28,023 nucleotides of DNA from positions 67,501 through 95,523 of the forward strand of contig JAHBMJ010001923.1 in the NCBI GenBank assembly GCA_018398765.1. Direction: 5' to 3'. Every line of letters starts with the position of its first letter. Positions within the stretch are counted from its first letter, which is position 1. The translations under genes were made by a program, and so were the position numbers. The notes beneath the pieces were generated by a model. The model searched no databases. It was not told the origin of the DNA and saw only the letters and a program-made list of their open reading frames with translations. This document shows positions 1 through 11,152 of the stretch, in pieces. The stretch is from Chromera velia. Its lineage: Eukaryota > Sar > Chromeraceae.

Positions 1-2
1 CC

Positions 3-128
3 TCCCTCAGAGAAAGCTGCGTCAAGTGCGCGGCAAGGAACTTGAAGGTGGCGGTTGACGCACCCAGGTTTGCAGACCTGAGCAAGCAGGCGATGTTTGA
101 CATTCTGAAAGCACAGAAAAGCATGTAA
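3..128 (+). CDS. 3' end of a protein gene, possibly BTB/BACK-type
   Basis: An open frame enters from the left edge and ends at TAA 126-128, giving 41 residues. It looks like real protein: it contains SLRESCVKCAARNLKVAV followed by FADLSKQAMFDILKAQKSM. This alternating helical pattern (CVKxAARNLKVxVD...FxxLSKxxMFxIL) resembles the helices that follow a BTB/POZ domain (3-box/BACK region) in BTB proteins. The family call is a weak inference from pattern memory; being coding is better supported. An AATAAA-like string (AAATAAATGC) lies just after the stop. The rest of the gene is outside the window. Confidence 0.6.
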   Translation, partial: SLRESCVKCAARNLKVAVDAPRFADLSKQAMFDILKAQKSM

Positions 129-984
129 GAAAATAAATGCATTTTCTTCTTTGATCTGCAGTGTCTGATTCTGCACTTCCTCACTCCTTCACGCCTTCCG
201 CGGCCTTCCAACTTGAAGTTACTTCGCACACACCTAGGCACACACTTCAACATCCTGAGGCGTATACGGGAAGAGTCCTTCACTCTAGCATTCTGGCTTA
301 CCAGATACTCAACAGCTTCCACTCCACTGAAATTCCACCTAAGTGACAAAGCCTCCCTGGATCTCCTTTCCACCTAGCTCCCAGGTATAGTACCCCTGGT
401 GTGAACAACTTACGGCTAGAAACAAACATTTTGACTAGCACCCTTCCTATTAGTATATACAGCTAGATATATAGCTTGAACATATGCAGCGTACATAGAA
501 CATATAGTTTATTTTGCATTTTTCAAATACATAAAGAATATTGTTAACAAATTAAGGGTCAAATTTGTAAATAAGTGATAGTACACTTATCATATGAACT
601 GCAGTGCTCATCTTTCTAGTCATCTTTTCTAGCATCTTTTAAAAAACACGTTTAAAAATGAGAATAAACTGATAAACTTCAGAAAAATAGCTTATAACTT
701 TTGAAAGGCAGTTGTTAAGCTTACTATATCAATCAAGCATAAAAAGTTATAATCATGTCTCACCTAGGTTATCACGTTCATACAAAAACATATCATGATT
801 AACGATATATTGAACTTGAATTATTCTAGTCATAAATTTATTTAGTTTTAAAGAATTTAAATGAAACATATAAACCATGCACGTTTGTCAAATAATTGTA
901 GTGGAAATTGATCACATCTAGCAGGAGTAATTCTTGTAAGTAAAAAAACACTGTCCACATTTCACAGTTCTTAAAAATATCATT
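129..984. other. Non-genic, AT-rich stretch
   Basis: From about 410 to 920 the sequence is strongly AT-rich, with many stops in all frames. I see no exon, RNA gene or clear repeat unit. It separates the gene entering from the left from the decayed minus-strand kinase and probably holds the 3' flanks of both. Its composition resembles the AT-rich islands at about 7290-7760 and 12800-13200. Confidence 0.5.
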
Positions 985-1458
985 CTGGCCGGGCAAAGGC
1001 GTTTGAACATGCGCTTCCCCACAAACAGCTCGTAGAGGAGACACCCCAGAGACCACATGTCTGAGAGGGCTGCGTACTTCCCGTTTCGAACCTCTGGGGC
1101 TATGTACTGCATTTCGATCAGAGCAAATGGAATGAATGCAGCGGCAATCGGTAGCAATTCAGTTGATGATATGAAAATTAGAGTGCATGAGAAGAGAAAG
1201 CACTGTGTGACATTGAGAAAAACGGACGACGAGGGAAGACAAAGCCAAAGTGCATGCAGAAAGGCGCGCAAGAAGGACAAACACATAAAAAAGAGCAAAT
1301 GGTCGAAATGCATAAGCCTGAAGTGTACACAAAAGAAGCATACATACGAATTTGGGAGACAGTTTTGTAGCATTGCCAACTGACGTTCGGGGTGCCCGTC
1401 ATTTTGGTGAAGCTTCCTTCGCGGTTGTTGTCCAAGCACTGGATCAAACCGAAGTCAG

Positions 1459-1484
1459 AGACCTTCACCCTAGACCTTCACCGT
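1459..1484. repeat. 13-bp tandem duplication in kinase exon
   Basis: AGACCTTCACCCT (1459-1471) is followed directly by AGACCTTCACCGT (1472-1484), one mismatch. The homologous exon of copy B (4920-5036, 117 nt) has the segment once, and the copy A exon (1385-1514) is 130 nt, exactly 13 longer. The insertion shifts the frame and creates an in-frame TAG just before the VSDFG motif. Confidence 0.9.
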
Positions 1485-1524
1485 CTTCCCATGGGCTACC
1501 AGAAGGACATTGTTCTGCACGCAA

Positions 1525-1675
1525 GTACACATGCATACATATATACACATATTCACACATATACATATACATATACACATACATACACAAACACCCTAAC
1601 ATAAACAAACACACACATATACATACACATGCATACACATGCATACACACACACACACATACACACACACACACC

Positions 1676-1712
<37 letters not shown>

Positions 1713-1835
1713 ATACACACACACACATACACACATACACATACACACCGACACACATAGACATATATACACACACACGCGCGCGCGCACGCATGCACAA
1801 GCATATGCAGATGCACATGCACGTACGCACGCATT
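1525..1835. repeat. (CA)n/(TATACA)n microsatellite in kinase intron
   Basis: A roughly 310-bp run of CA, ACAT and TACACA units, with a CGCGCGCG interruption near 1779-1788. It fills most of the copy A intron between the HRD and DFG exons (1515-1899). The long Cys/Val and His/Thr ORFs here are repeat translations, not genes. Confidence 0.9.
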
Positions 1836-2538
1836 CACAGAGAAAGGGAAGAGACTGTAATGAGTGCTGGCTGAACATGAATCATGGTGTCTGACTGACC
1901 AGCTTGAAAGCCTGGTGAATGAGGGACTTGTCGTGGAGGCAGTCGACAGCGAGAACAATCTGAAAAAAAAAAGTCCCTCATGCGACCCTCTTCCATAAAC
2001 CACCCCTTGGGTTTCCCCTCTGCTCGTGCTTCCTCCGATGCCACAGGTCCCCCCCCTCCATGAGTTCCATCACAGTGATAATAGAATCCTGGGTCTTACA
2101 ACTGGAGATGGCAGCGACGAGGTGGGGGTGCATGGCGGAGGGTTTCCATACACCGGACCTCCCGAACAATGCCCTGCCGCTCCGTGTCCTTGAGCTTGAC
2201 ATCATGGGTCTCCATAATCTTCGCAGCGAGGTCCCCGGGTCTCCCTTGCTCTTTGTTCCCCTTTCACCTCCTTTGCTGCGAGATTGCATGTCCCTCCTTC
2301 AATTGAACTTCAAATGTCCTTTCAACTGATGTCTTTCTGGGACTTGAGAATCTCCATGCACAAAAGTGTGGATCCACCGAGCCCGAGGTCTTCAGAGGAG
2401 ACCTTCAGGTTGAAAACTTCTCCCCTATCTGGAGAACCAGGTCTGAATACTGACGAACTTGGGGGTCTGTCAGGTCGTATATAGTACTGGCCTCCCGACA
2501 GAGGAGGGAACTGAGTAAGGGACTCAGATCTGGGCCTC

Positions 2539-3193
2539 CTAGAACGGCACCTTGAGGGCTTCCAGTAACTGTTCCTGTATGAGGTCTGCGGGCACAGACT
2601 TATCAAGGAAGAAAAGTTTTGACCTCTTCCGTGAGACATTCCATGTGCCCTTCCCAGCAACCATGCCCGTCTCCTCGTTGCCGAAATCCCCTTTGATATC
2701 GCTTGTCAATTCGAAGCCCCGTCTGTCTGTTCTCAGGAAAATGTCGGGGTCCCGAAACGCGTTCCTCACTGTCTCCATCGAAATCACTCCACTTCTATCC
2801 TGCTGTCTTGCCCCTCCTCCCTCGTCCGACGATCTTGCCGCCCCTCCACTCTCTGAATTCGCACTTGCATGCTCTTGCACAGGAACTGCACTCGACGAGA
2901 CAGGCTGACCCCCAGCACCTATGCTCGCATTCAAACCCGACGACTGCTGCACACCACTTGGACTCCCGACGAGAGACTGTCCTGGAAGCATTCCCTGCGC
3001 GACGCCTAGGAAAGGCATTGGCGGGAACGGATAAGCTGCAGGCATCCCCCCCCACATCCCGGTGGCAAGTCCTGGCATTCCGAGAGTACTTGGGAGAGGA
3101 CCGGGGACGGCAGGGAATATCGGCGCCATTATCGGCATTCCCCCCCAAGGACCTTGGATCCGCATGCAGGGTTGGCAGGATCCGCAGAGAGCG
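2539..3193 (-). CDS. Met/Gly/Pro-rich exon, probable 5' part of kinase A
   Basis: A minus-strand open frame starts after a plausible 3' splice site (TGTGCGCAG, with a pyrimidine-rich stretch upstream) at about 3193 and ends at TAG 2539-2541. It encodes a Cys-containing start (CGSCQPC), a Gly/Met/Pro-rich low-complexity stretch (PWGGMPIMAPIFPAVPG...), a Ser/Ala/Gly-rich stretch, and a more structured end with NAFRDPDIFLRTDRRGFEL and KLFFLDKSVPADLIQEQLLE. Protein-like segments continue downstream in other frames (DLTDPQVRQYSDLVLQIGEK at about 2415-2475; EVFNLKVSSEDLGLGGST at about 2365-2420). The original reading frame therefore seems to have run into kinase A and is now broken. No family recognised. 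It could instead be a separate gene or the 3' part of the copy B locus. Confidence 0.4.
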
Positions 3194-3689
3194 CTGCGCA
3201 CAGGCATGATGCATAGGGAAAAATGAAAGTGAGTGAATTTATGAATGTACAGGAGAGAGGGGGTAAGTGAAGGCGCACAAGAGGTAGACAAAATACAAAA
3301 AATAAGACGCAAGAGATATAAAGAACTGATGTTACTGGGAGACGGAAGCGAATAAGTGAAAGCGCATTCGAATTTGGAGCAGCATAAAAGAAATAGATAC
3401 ATACTTAAATTTAAAAAAAGGAACAGGAATTGCTGGTGGTGAGCGAGTTGAAGAGAACAGGGGAGGGGAAGAGAATGGAAGAGACTAAAGTAGGGAGCGG
3501 AAGTCTAACTCAGATCGAGACATATATTGACAATATGACAATTTGATAATATGATACTTCCGCAGGAAAGGTGGAATCAAAGGTGGCGGAGAAAGAGGAA
3601 GACAGGAATCTGTTAGACAACGGATGTAAACAAATGGAAGCTTTCGGAAGTCAAACTGACGTTCTGGGAAAATTTCCGGATACAGAAAG
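3194..3689. other. Non-coding stretch between low-complexity exons
   Basis: Purine-rich on the plus strand (GAAAG/GGAAG-rich), so pyrimidine-rich on the minus strand, as expected for an intron upstream of the exon starting at 3193. I see no gene. Confidence 0.4.
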
Positions 3690-3868
3690 TTAATTGCCCG
3701 ACTGCTGCAACTGCTGCTGCATGGGAGGGGCGAGGGGTCGCGTTAGGGCTGTCTGTTGCTGCGGCCGCGGCCTCGGATGAGGGAAGGCTTGCACGGGGAT
3801 CACGCTCTGTTGCTGTTGCTGCTGGGTGGGGGACTGCATCCCCGACTGATCTTCTCCTCCTGATTGAT
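3690..3868 (-). CDS. Gln/Pro-rich terminal exon candidate
   Basis: Minus-strand frame after a possible acceptor (CGCACGCAG at about 3869-3877), ending at TAA 3690-3692, about 59 residues. It contains QSPTQQQQQQSVIPVQ, PHPRPRPQQQ and APPMQQQLQQSGN. Gln codons are mixed CAG/CAA and the residues are not a pure repeat translation, which favours real coding. It lies downstream of kinase copy B and upstream of copy A on the same strand. It may be the C-terminal exon of copy B or belong with the 2539-3193 exon. Splice phase does not join directly to the last copy B exon, so at least one intermediate exon would be needed. Confidence 0.35.
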
Positions 3869-4437
3869 CTGCGTGCGTCAGTACACAGAGTGGAGCAATT
3901 GTCTGGAAAGAAGAAAAAAGTGTAGAGATGGAAGGTACTCGCAGATACCCCAGAGTTCAGAAAGGGAGGCAAACGTCAGCGATAGGACAACAAAGCAAAA
4001 GGTATCGAAAGCAGCAGCCGCACAGAATGATAAAGGAATCCACCAAAGCTGCTTGGATCAATGATCAAATGAACAAATTTCAGTGGATGACACACAAAGG
4101 AGGCGATGAGAGGCACCGCTCGAGTCATAGGAAGCCGGAATGAAAGAAAAGAAGAAAAGAGGACCTGGCAGGTACAAAAAAATTAGAGTGCATGGCAAGA
4201 TGCATGAGTGATCTGTCTATAGAGAGTAGCAAAACAAAAAAATGAGAAAGAGACACAGAAGAAAGTCAGGACAGAGATACAGAGGCGGGGAGCTTGACCT
4301 CACTTTGCAGAGACGGATGTGCGTTTGTTTGTGTGCCTGTGTGCATTCCAGCATCTGCATAGATCTAGATGGCTGTTCTTCCAGACTTTTCATTGATGCA
4401 CGTCCTCACATAATTTCAGTTCTGGAAACTGACTGAC
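3869..4437. other. Stretch without recognisable gene, likely intron or 3' flank
   Basis: Follows a good donor (ACG|GTCAGTCAG on the minus strand, junction 4438/4437) of the last recognisable kinase B exon. Rich in GAAA/AGAA on the plus strand. I find no further kinase subdomain or other exon. Confidence 0.4.
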
Positions 4438-5915
4438 CGTCAAGAGACGCTGGAGCACATCTTTGGCACTACCCGACACTGCCGCTCAGCCGGCCGCCAT
4501 GTTGGGGGCAGAGAAGGCGTCGTTGTCGTCCCACTTGCTTCTCTTCAACTCCGTGACTGAGGGCACCTGATGGGCGAACAGGCACCTCCCCATAAACAGC
4601 TCGAACAAAAGACACCCCAGAGACCACAAGTCCGAGGGGGCTGCGTACTTCCCATTCCGGACCTCTGGGGCCATGCACTGCACGCAGGTCGATCAAAGCA
4701 ATTTTGAAAGGGAATACAACGACAATCAGTTCAACAATCGCAAACTTACAAAGCATTAGAATAGAGAGGAAAGAGAAATAATGAATGGCGATGGAAGAGA
4801 ACGTGTGAAGGATAAACAGAAGAAAAAAGATAAACGATCGGAACGCACATGCGTGAAGTGTACGAGAGAGAAGCACACATGCGAATTCGGGAGGGAGTAT
4901 TGTTGCACTGCCAACTGACGTTTGTGGTGCCCGTCATTTTGGTGAAGCTTCCTTCGCGGTCGTTGTCCAAGCACTGGATCAAACCGAAGTTAGAAACCTT
5001 TACCATCTTTCCACCGGCTGCCAGAAGGACATTATTCTGCATGCACATACACACATACACAGAGAGGGGGNNNNNNNNNNNNNNNNNNNNNNNNNNNNNN
5101 NNNNNNNNNNNNNNNNNNNNNNNNNNNNNNNNNNNNNNNNNNNNNNNNNNNNNNNNNNNNNNNNNNNNNNNNNNNNNNNNNNNNNNNNNNNNNNNNNNNN
5201 NNNNNNNNNNNNNNNNNNNNNNNNNNNNNNNNNNNNNNNNNNNNNNNNNNNNNNNNNNNNNNNNNNNNNNNNNNNNNNNNNNNNNNNNNNNNNNNNNNNN
5301 NNNNNNNNNNNNNNNNNNNNNNNNNNNNNNNNNNNNNNNNNNNNNNNNNNNNNNNNNNNNNNNNNNNNNNNNNNNNNNNNNNNNNNNNNNNNNNNNNNNN
5401 NNNNNNNNNNNNNNNNNNNNNNNNNNNNNNNNNNNNNNNNNNNNNNNNNNNNNNNNNNNNNNNNNNNNNNNNNNNNNNNNNNNNNNNNNNNNNNNNNNNN
5501 NNNNNNNNNNNNNNNNNNNNNNNNNNNNNNNNNNNNNNNNNNNNNNNNNNNNNNNNNNNNNNNNNNNNNNNNNNNNNNNNNNNNNNNNNNNNNNNNNNNN
5601 NNNNNNNNNNNNNNNNNNNNNNNNNNNNNNNNNNNNNNNNNNNNNNNNNNNNNNNNNNNNNNNNNNNNNNNNNNNNNNNNNNNNNNNNNNNNNNNNNNNN
5701 NNNNNNNNNNNNNGGGCAGATTCTGTCTGACTGACCAGCTTCAAGTCCCTGTGAATGAGGGACTTGTGGTGCAGGCAGTCGCACAATCTGGGAAAAGAAG
5801 TCCCCCACGTACGCAGCCCTCTTCCACATACCACTTCGTCGATCCCCCCCTCTGCTTCTTGCTTGCTGGAGTGTCAAAGGCCGCCTGACATCCTCCAGGA
5901 GCTCCATGGCAATGT
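4438..5915 (-). pseudogene. Decayed protein kinase gene, copy B
   Basis: Closely related to copy A, with the same exon order on the minus strand. The first exon (5736 to about 5915) holds EYIAMELLEDV, DFFSQIV and CLHHKSLIHRDLKL. It joins across an intron to exon 4920-5036, which starts NNVLL, rebuilding an intact catalytic loop HRDLKLNN and continuing KVSNFGLIQCLDND...TGTTN. The third exon (4438-4677) starts CMAPEVRNGKYAAPSDLWSLG and reaches AKDVLQRLLT (subdomain XI). Oddities: about 8 nt are missing between QIV and DCLH relative to copy A, breaking the frame; DFG reads NFG; an in-frame TGA (4486-4488) sits between NMAAG and AAVSGSAKDV; and homology to the N-lobe stops near 5915. The HRD-DFG intron contains an assembly gap. 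Kinase ancestry is clear; loss of function is likely but the gap prevents certainty. Confidence 0.75.
5071..5713. other. Assembly gap (643 N)
   Basis: A run of N inside the copy B intron between the HRD and NFG exons. The sequence before it is CACATACACAGAGAGGGGG. Copy A has a CA microsatellite at the same intron position, so the gap probably hides a similar repeat. The true gap length is unknown. Confidence 0.95.
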
Positions 5916-7088
5916 ACTCTCGTGTGTGTACATGCAGATGGAAATAGATGGAATCAGGCCGGCCTGTGCGCAACATGTTGCAACACTTCAGCTGTATGTG
6001 TTGTTTGAAATTTGAAAAAGGTTTAATTTTGTATGCGCGAATTCCGTGTATGGGCGCGCATGGGAGAGCTAGTGCATGGCCGGGCGCGCATGCATTGCGC
6101 GCCACGCGTATTTCGAATTATAGAGGTGCTGTATTAGCAGCTGTAACGTGTCTACTAGTCGATTCACAGATTCAGACAGGAAAGTCTGTCAAGCTAGACG
6201 TTCGTTGCTATTCCTTTGGTCACTCTGTGCCTGTCAGTCTGATTCTACTCTCTCATGCAACAGAAACGTGACTGTTGATTCGTGTGGCTAAAAGTTATGC
6301 AACGACGCGCGCGTTCACTTCAATCACGGCCCCAGAAAGACATACATGCGGGCCGGCTCAATCACGGTCTATGCAAAGAGGCAGGGCGCTCGCTCACGCT
6401 CGCGCCACAACCAGCACACACGTTACACATGCCCTCCCCTCAAATCGATCGTCCTCGATCGATCTGACCAAAACGTTTTCTGGTTGATCGTTCAATCGTG
6501 TGACTCGATCCAGGGACCTCACAATTCTTTCTAAAGGTTAACAGCTTTGGAGATCTCTTTTCTTTCCATTCAATTCTATTTTGCTTCAACTCTTAAATCA
6601 CCTAACAATGTAGTCCTTCTTACTTGCTGCATCCAAACAAACAATCAGCGAGATGTGAAATGAAGAATCTTCACATCGATCAGTATTCTTTCAATCACGC
6701 GATCTCTGCATGGATATGAAAAAAATTCTCTCGCACTGACAGACGGAGAGAGAGATACATATTTTCATATAAATGGCTGCAACCACACATAAGCAGACGC
6801 ATCTTCACGAATCTGTTTCTTTCCTTTCGCGCGCAAAGCAAACACATTCTCACATTGTCAACCCCAAGCTGCAACAATCCTCATTCCCCTCCATTCTCAT
6901 CGCCGCGCGCGAGTCATCGGCTTGCAACAATGTCGTACACCAGGTTTCACACTCCCGCAACAAAGTCACACAGCCAGTCCACATTCTCATATCCGATTCG
7001 CCGGATATCGCCGGCGTAGCGTTGTGAAGGTCTGACAAGCAGTTGTGTTAGGATGAAATGAAGTACGCGCGCATAACGTGCGTAGGGC

Positions 7089-7106
7089 GCATGCATGCAT
7101 GCATGC
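7089..7106. repeat. 18-bp perfect (GCAT)n palindrome
   Basis: GCATGCATGCATGCATGC is its own reverse complement and contains three overlapping copies of TGCATGCA. It stands alone in the non-genic region about 1.2 kb beyond the 3' end of GAPDH. Possible protein-binding site or chance simple repeat. Confidence 0.8.
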
Positions 7107-7211
7107 CGGGAATTAATTGTGCAGCATGCAGTCTCTATGAAGACATCCGTTGTTTGTCTTACAGAACAGAGATAGCAGAACTACCCATGCATGACAGAAC
7201 CTTTATCCGTA

Positions 7212-7252
7212 TGTAGGAGCTGATCCCAGCTACGACTAGCTGAGGGCCTACA
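7212..7252. other. Imperfect inverted repeat
   Basis: TGTAGG at 7212 pairs with CCTACA at 7247-7252, and an inner CAGCT pairs with AGCTG around an ACGACT loop, with unpaired bases between. No tRNA or other RNA family fits. Function unknown. Confidence 0.35.
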
Positions 7253-7289
7253 TCCCTACGATAGCGTATATAGTACAGAAGAGGCATGA

Positions 7290-7760
7290 TAAAACTGAAT
7301 TCTACAGGTAATATTACTACTAAATTTAACTATAAATTTTCAGAAAGATTTCCAATGAGTTTAACCTGCTTTTGTAAGTATTTGTAGGATACGTTCTAAC
7401 GCGAGCAGTAATTTGAATTCAAGTGAAGTCTTAGGATGAATTAAGATCTAGTTCAAAAATCTAGTCAAAAATATATTACTATACTATTATAAGTTCTAGA
7501 CTAAGCTTTTATATCATTTTTCTAATAACTTTTCCATTACTTTTCTTAATTTTTTTGTAGGGTAATTGACTAACTTAAAAGAATTTAACAAAGAATACAT
7601 ACCTAACAAGTTAGATTAAATTGATTTTAGAAGAAGCTTCGATTCAAAAGATGCAATTAAGACCTTGCAATAAGAAAAACTGATTGAAAGATGTTTAAAC
7701 AAAGCTAGAAACAAAGCTTCAATGAAAGTTTCAATGATTTAGAAAAGTTTTAGCAAAACT
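7290..7760. other. AT-rich island
   Basis: Sharply AT-rich block inside otherwise balanced DNA, with repeated short strings such as AAATCTAG, AAGCTT and TTCTAGACT. No ORF of note and no terminal inverted repeats that I could identify. It may be an old transposon remnant or a matrix-attachment-like segment. Confidence 0.4.
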
Positions 7761-8331
7761 TCATTGTCGCTACAAGCCAGTCAAGTCTTTGAATGCCGAA
7801 ACATTCGGTCAACCTCAAAGCTACTTCAGACTTCTTCTAATAGTTTCACTTTCAAGGGTGAGCCGTCAGTCAGAGACTTGAAAAAACTCACGCGTCCCAA
7901 CTCGACTGAGCGACAGAAGAACAGACAAAACCGCTCAAACACACTCGACAAAGTAATGTTTAAGGCTTACTACTAAACCGGGAAGACCGCGGCGGGAAGA
8001 TCGCACACAGTCACGCGGTGGAAAGAAAAATCAGCCAAGCGACTGACTGAAAAGGTAGAAGGGGGAATCAATACGAATGGAAATCGCGACACCACCTCTC
8101 TTCTCTCACCAGCAATCGAGGCCCACTTCCCTTCCTTTCGGTTTCAAAACAAAGAGAAGAGAGAGACCAGACTAAGACAGACAAAACAGACAGAGAGGTG
8201 AGACAAAGAACTGCGATCGTTTGAAAAACGTTAATTGAAAGCATCTGCAACGCATTGAGCATCATGCACTCAACAAACAACTGCGTTAACAGCCAGCCGG
8301 CCGGCGGTTGCCAGGCAAACAAGCAAGCTGC

Positions 8332-10315
<1,984 letters not shown>

Positions 10316-11152
10316 ATGGACCCACGATTTCCAGGCAACAGCCAGCAGGGTGGATTTGGCACGGGAGGTAGCGGTCCGGGTGGTTTTGACTCAAACAATC
10401 CCCCTCCGATCGATCCCCAGTCTCAGGCTACGGGGAACCCTGAAAGCCAGCCGCTTGTCGAGAATGGCGAGAGGATCGAAAACATCCTCGCAGGAGCGAA
10501 CTGCACCCACAAAATTCTGTTTTTCGTCTGTTCCGTACTTTTGCTCTGCTGCGCGATTGTGGGGCTTTTGACATCGCTTGCGACGTTTGAGATTGGGGAG
10601 CTTGTCGATGACATCTTTCTCATCACCTTCACTGTCCTCCTCATTTTTCTCAACTTCCCCAAAGCCACCGTTGACCACGCGGTCAAGGCATCGAAATGGA
10701 CTCGGAAATATTTTCGTTTTTTGTCTCTGATGTCGGGCCAATCTGCATTCCTCATGTATTTGTCAGTGGTCTCCGGTCTGTCCTTGTGGCCGTCGGATTC
10801 CAGTGCGTGGGGGGCGATGAGTCTGGAATTCTTTGCATTGACGACGTCGGTGGTGGTCCTTCTGATATCGTGTATTACGCTCTTTATCGCATTCACAAAG
10901 AGCGCACGGCTGAACGAGGTACGGAAAAAGATCCCCCCCCAACAGATGCACTACGCGCAATTCTTTTCCAATCAGACCGTCATGTCCCCCGCAGGGTTCA
11001 GGGCGCTCTGTCGGGAAGTGACAAACGGCCGTGTAGTGTTTTCAGACGGTGACATTCAACTGATCTTCAATGCGTTGGAGATGAACGCTCAGGGCGGGCT
11101 GTCGTATGACGAGGTGGATGAGTGGAGGAATCAGGGCTTCGTATGGCTTTGA
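10316..11152 (+). CDS. Four-TM protein, COPI-associated/Tvp15-like, with EF-hand-like tail
   Basis: 278 residues in one exon; start context AAAATGG. Residues 1-60 are Gly/Pro/Asn/Gln-rich and probably cytosolic. Four hydrophobic segments follow at about 67-89, 98-115, 133-158 and 169-193. The pattern GELVDDIFLITFTVLL...NFPK and YFRFLSLMSGQSAFLMYLSV resembles the COPI-associated/Tvp15 family of small Golgi membrane proteins; this is a moderate match from memory. Residues 255-266 (EMNAQGGLSYDE) have the spacing of an EF-hand loop, with Gly at position 6, Leu at 8 and Glu at 12, but Glu instead of Asp at position 1 and Gln at position 5. It is therefore EF-hand-like, and calcium binding is uncertain. 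Head to head with GAPDH. Confidence 0.75.
   Translation: MDPRFPGNSQQGGFGTGGSGPGGFDSNNPPPIDPQSQATGNPESQPLVENGERIENILAGANCTHKILFFVCSVLLLCCAIVGLLTSLATFEIGELVDDIFLITFTVLLIFLNFPKATVDHAVKASKWTRKYFRFLSLMSGQSAFLMYLSVVSGLSLWPSDSSAWGAMSLEFFALTTSVVVLLISCITLFIAFTKSARLNEVRKKIPPQQMHYAQFFSNQTVMSPAGFRALCREVTNGRVVFSDGDIQLIFNALEMNAQGGLSYDEVDEWRNQGFVWL

Larger units (their letters stand above)
985..2290 (-). pseudogene. Decayed protein kinase gene, copy A
   Basis: Read on the minus strand, kinase subdomains appear in order. First come NKEQGRPGDLAAKIMETHDV (VAIK-type lysine, about 2235) and VREVRCMETLRH. After a frame shift come HPHLVAAISSC and SIITVMELMEGGDL (beta-4/beta-5, about 2050-2145). Then follow QIVLAVDCLHDKSLIH (alphaE) and, after an intron 1515-1899, NNVLL...VSDFGLIQ...TGTPN (exon 1385-1514). 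After an intron 1107-1384 the last exon starts YIAPEVRNGKYAALSDMWSLG at 1106. The breaks are: a frame change at the C run near 2129-2133; a T10 run and 4-nt loss before alphaE (about 1963-1985); HRDLK reduced to HQAFK (about 1903-1917); a 13-bp tandem duplication that puts TAG before DFG; and loss of homology to copy B below about 1000. It was a NEK/CAMK-like Ser/Thr kinase; the exact family is unresolved. Confidence 0.8.
5916..8331. other. 2.4-kb region without recognised gene
   Basis: I see no exon with protein-like composition here. 5916-7280 is of mixed composition with many CGATCG/GATC and GCGCGC strings; 7290-7760 is a sharp AT-rich island. 7980-8331 probably includes the GAPDH 3' UTR and polyadenylation region on the minus strand. 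Plus-strand ORFs such as 5948-6271 and 7764-7976 lack conserved motifs and were not called. Confidence 0.5.

Noticed and set aside
1352-2003. Long His/Thr- and Cys/Val-rich ORFs on both strands
   Set aside because: They are translations of the (CA)n microsatellite in the kinase A intron.
6740-7040. Small ORFs on both strands as genes
   Set aside because: No motif, no homology I recognise, and unremarkable composition for non-genic DNA.
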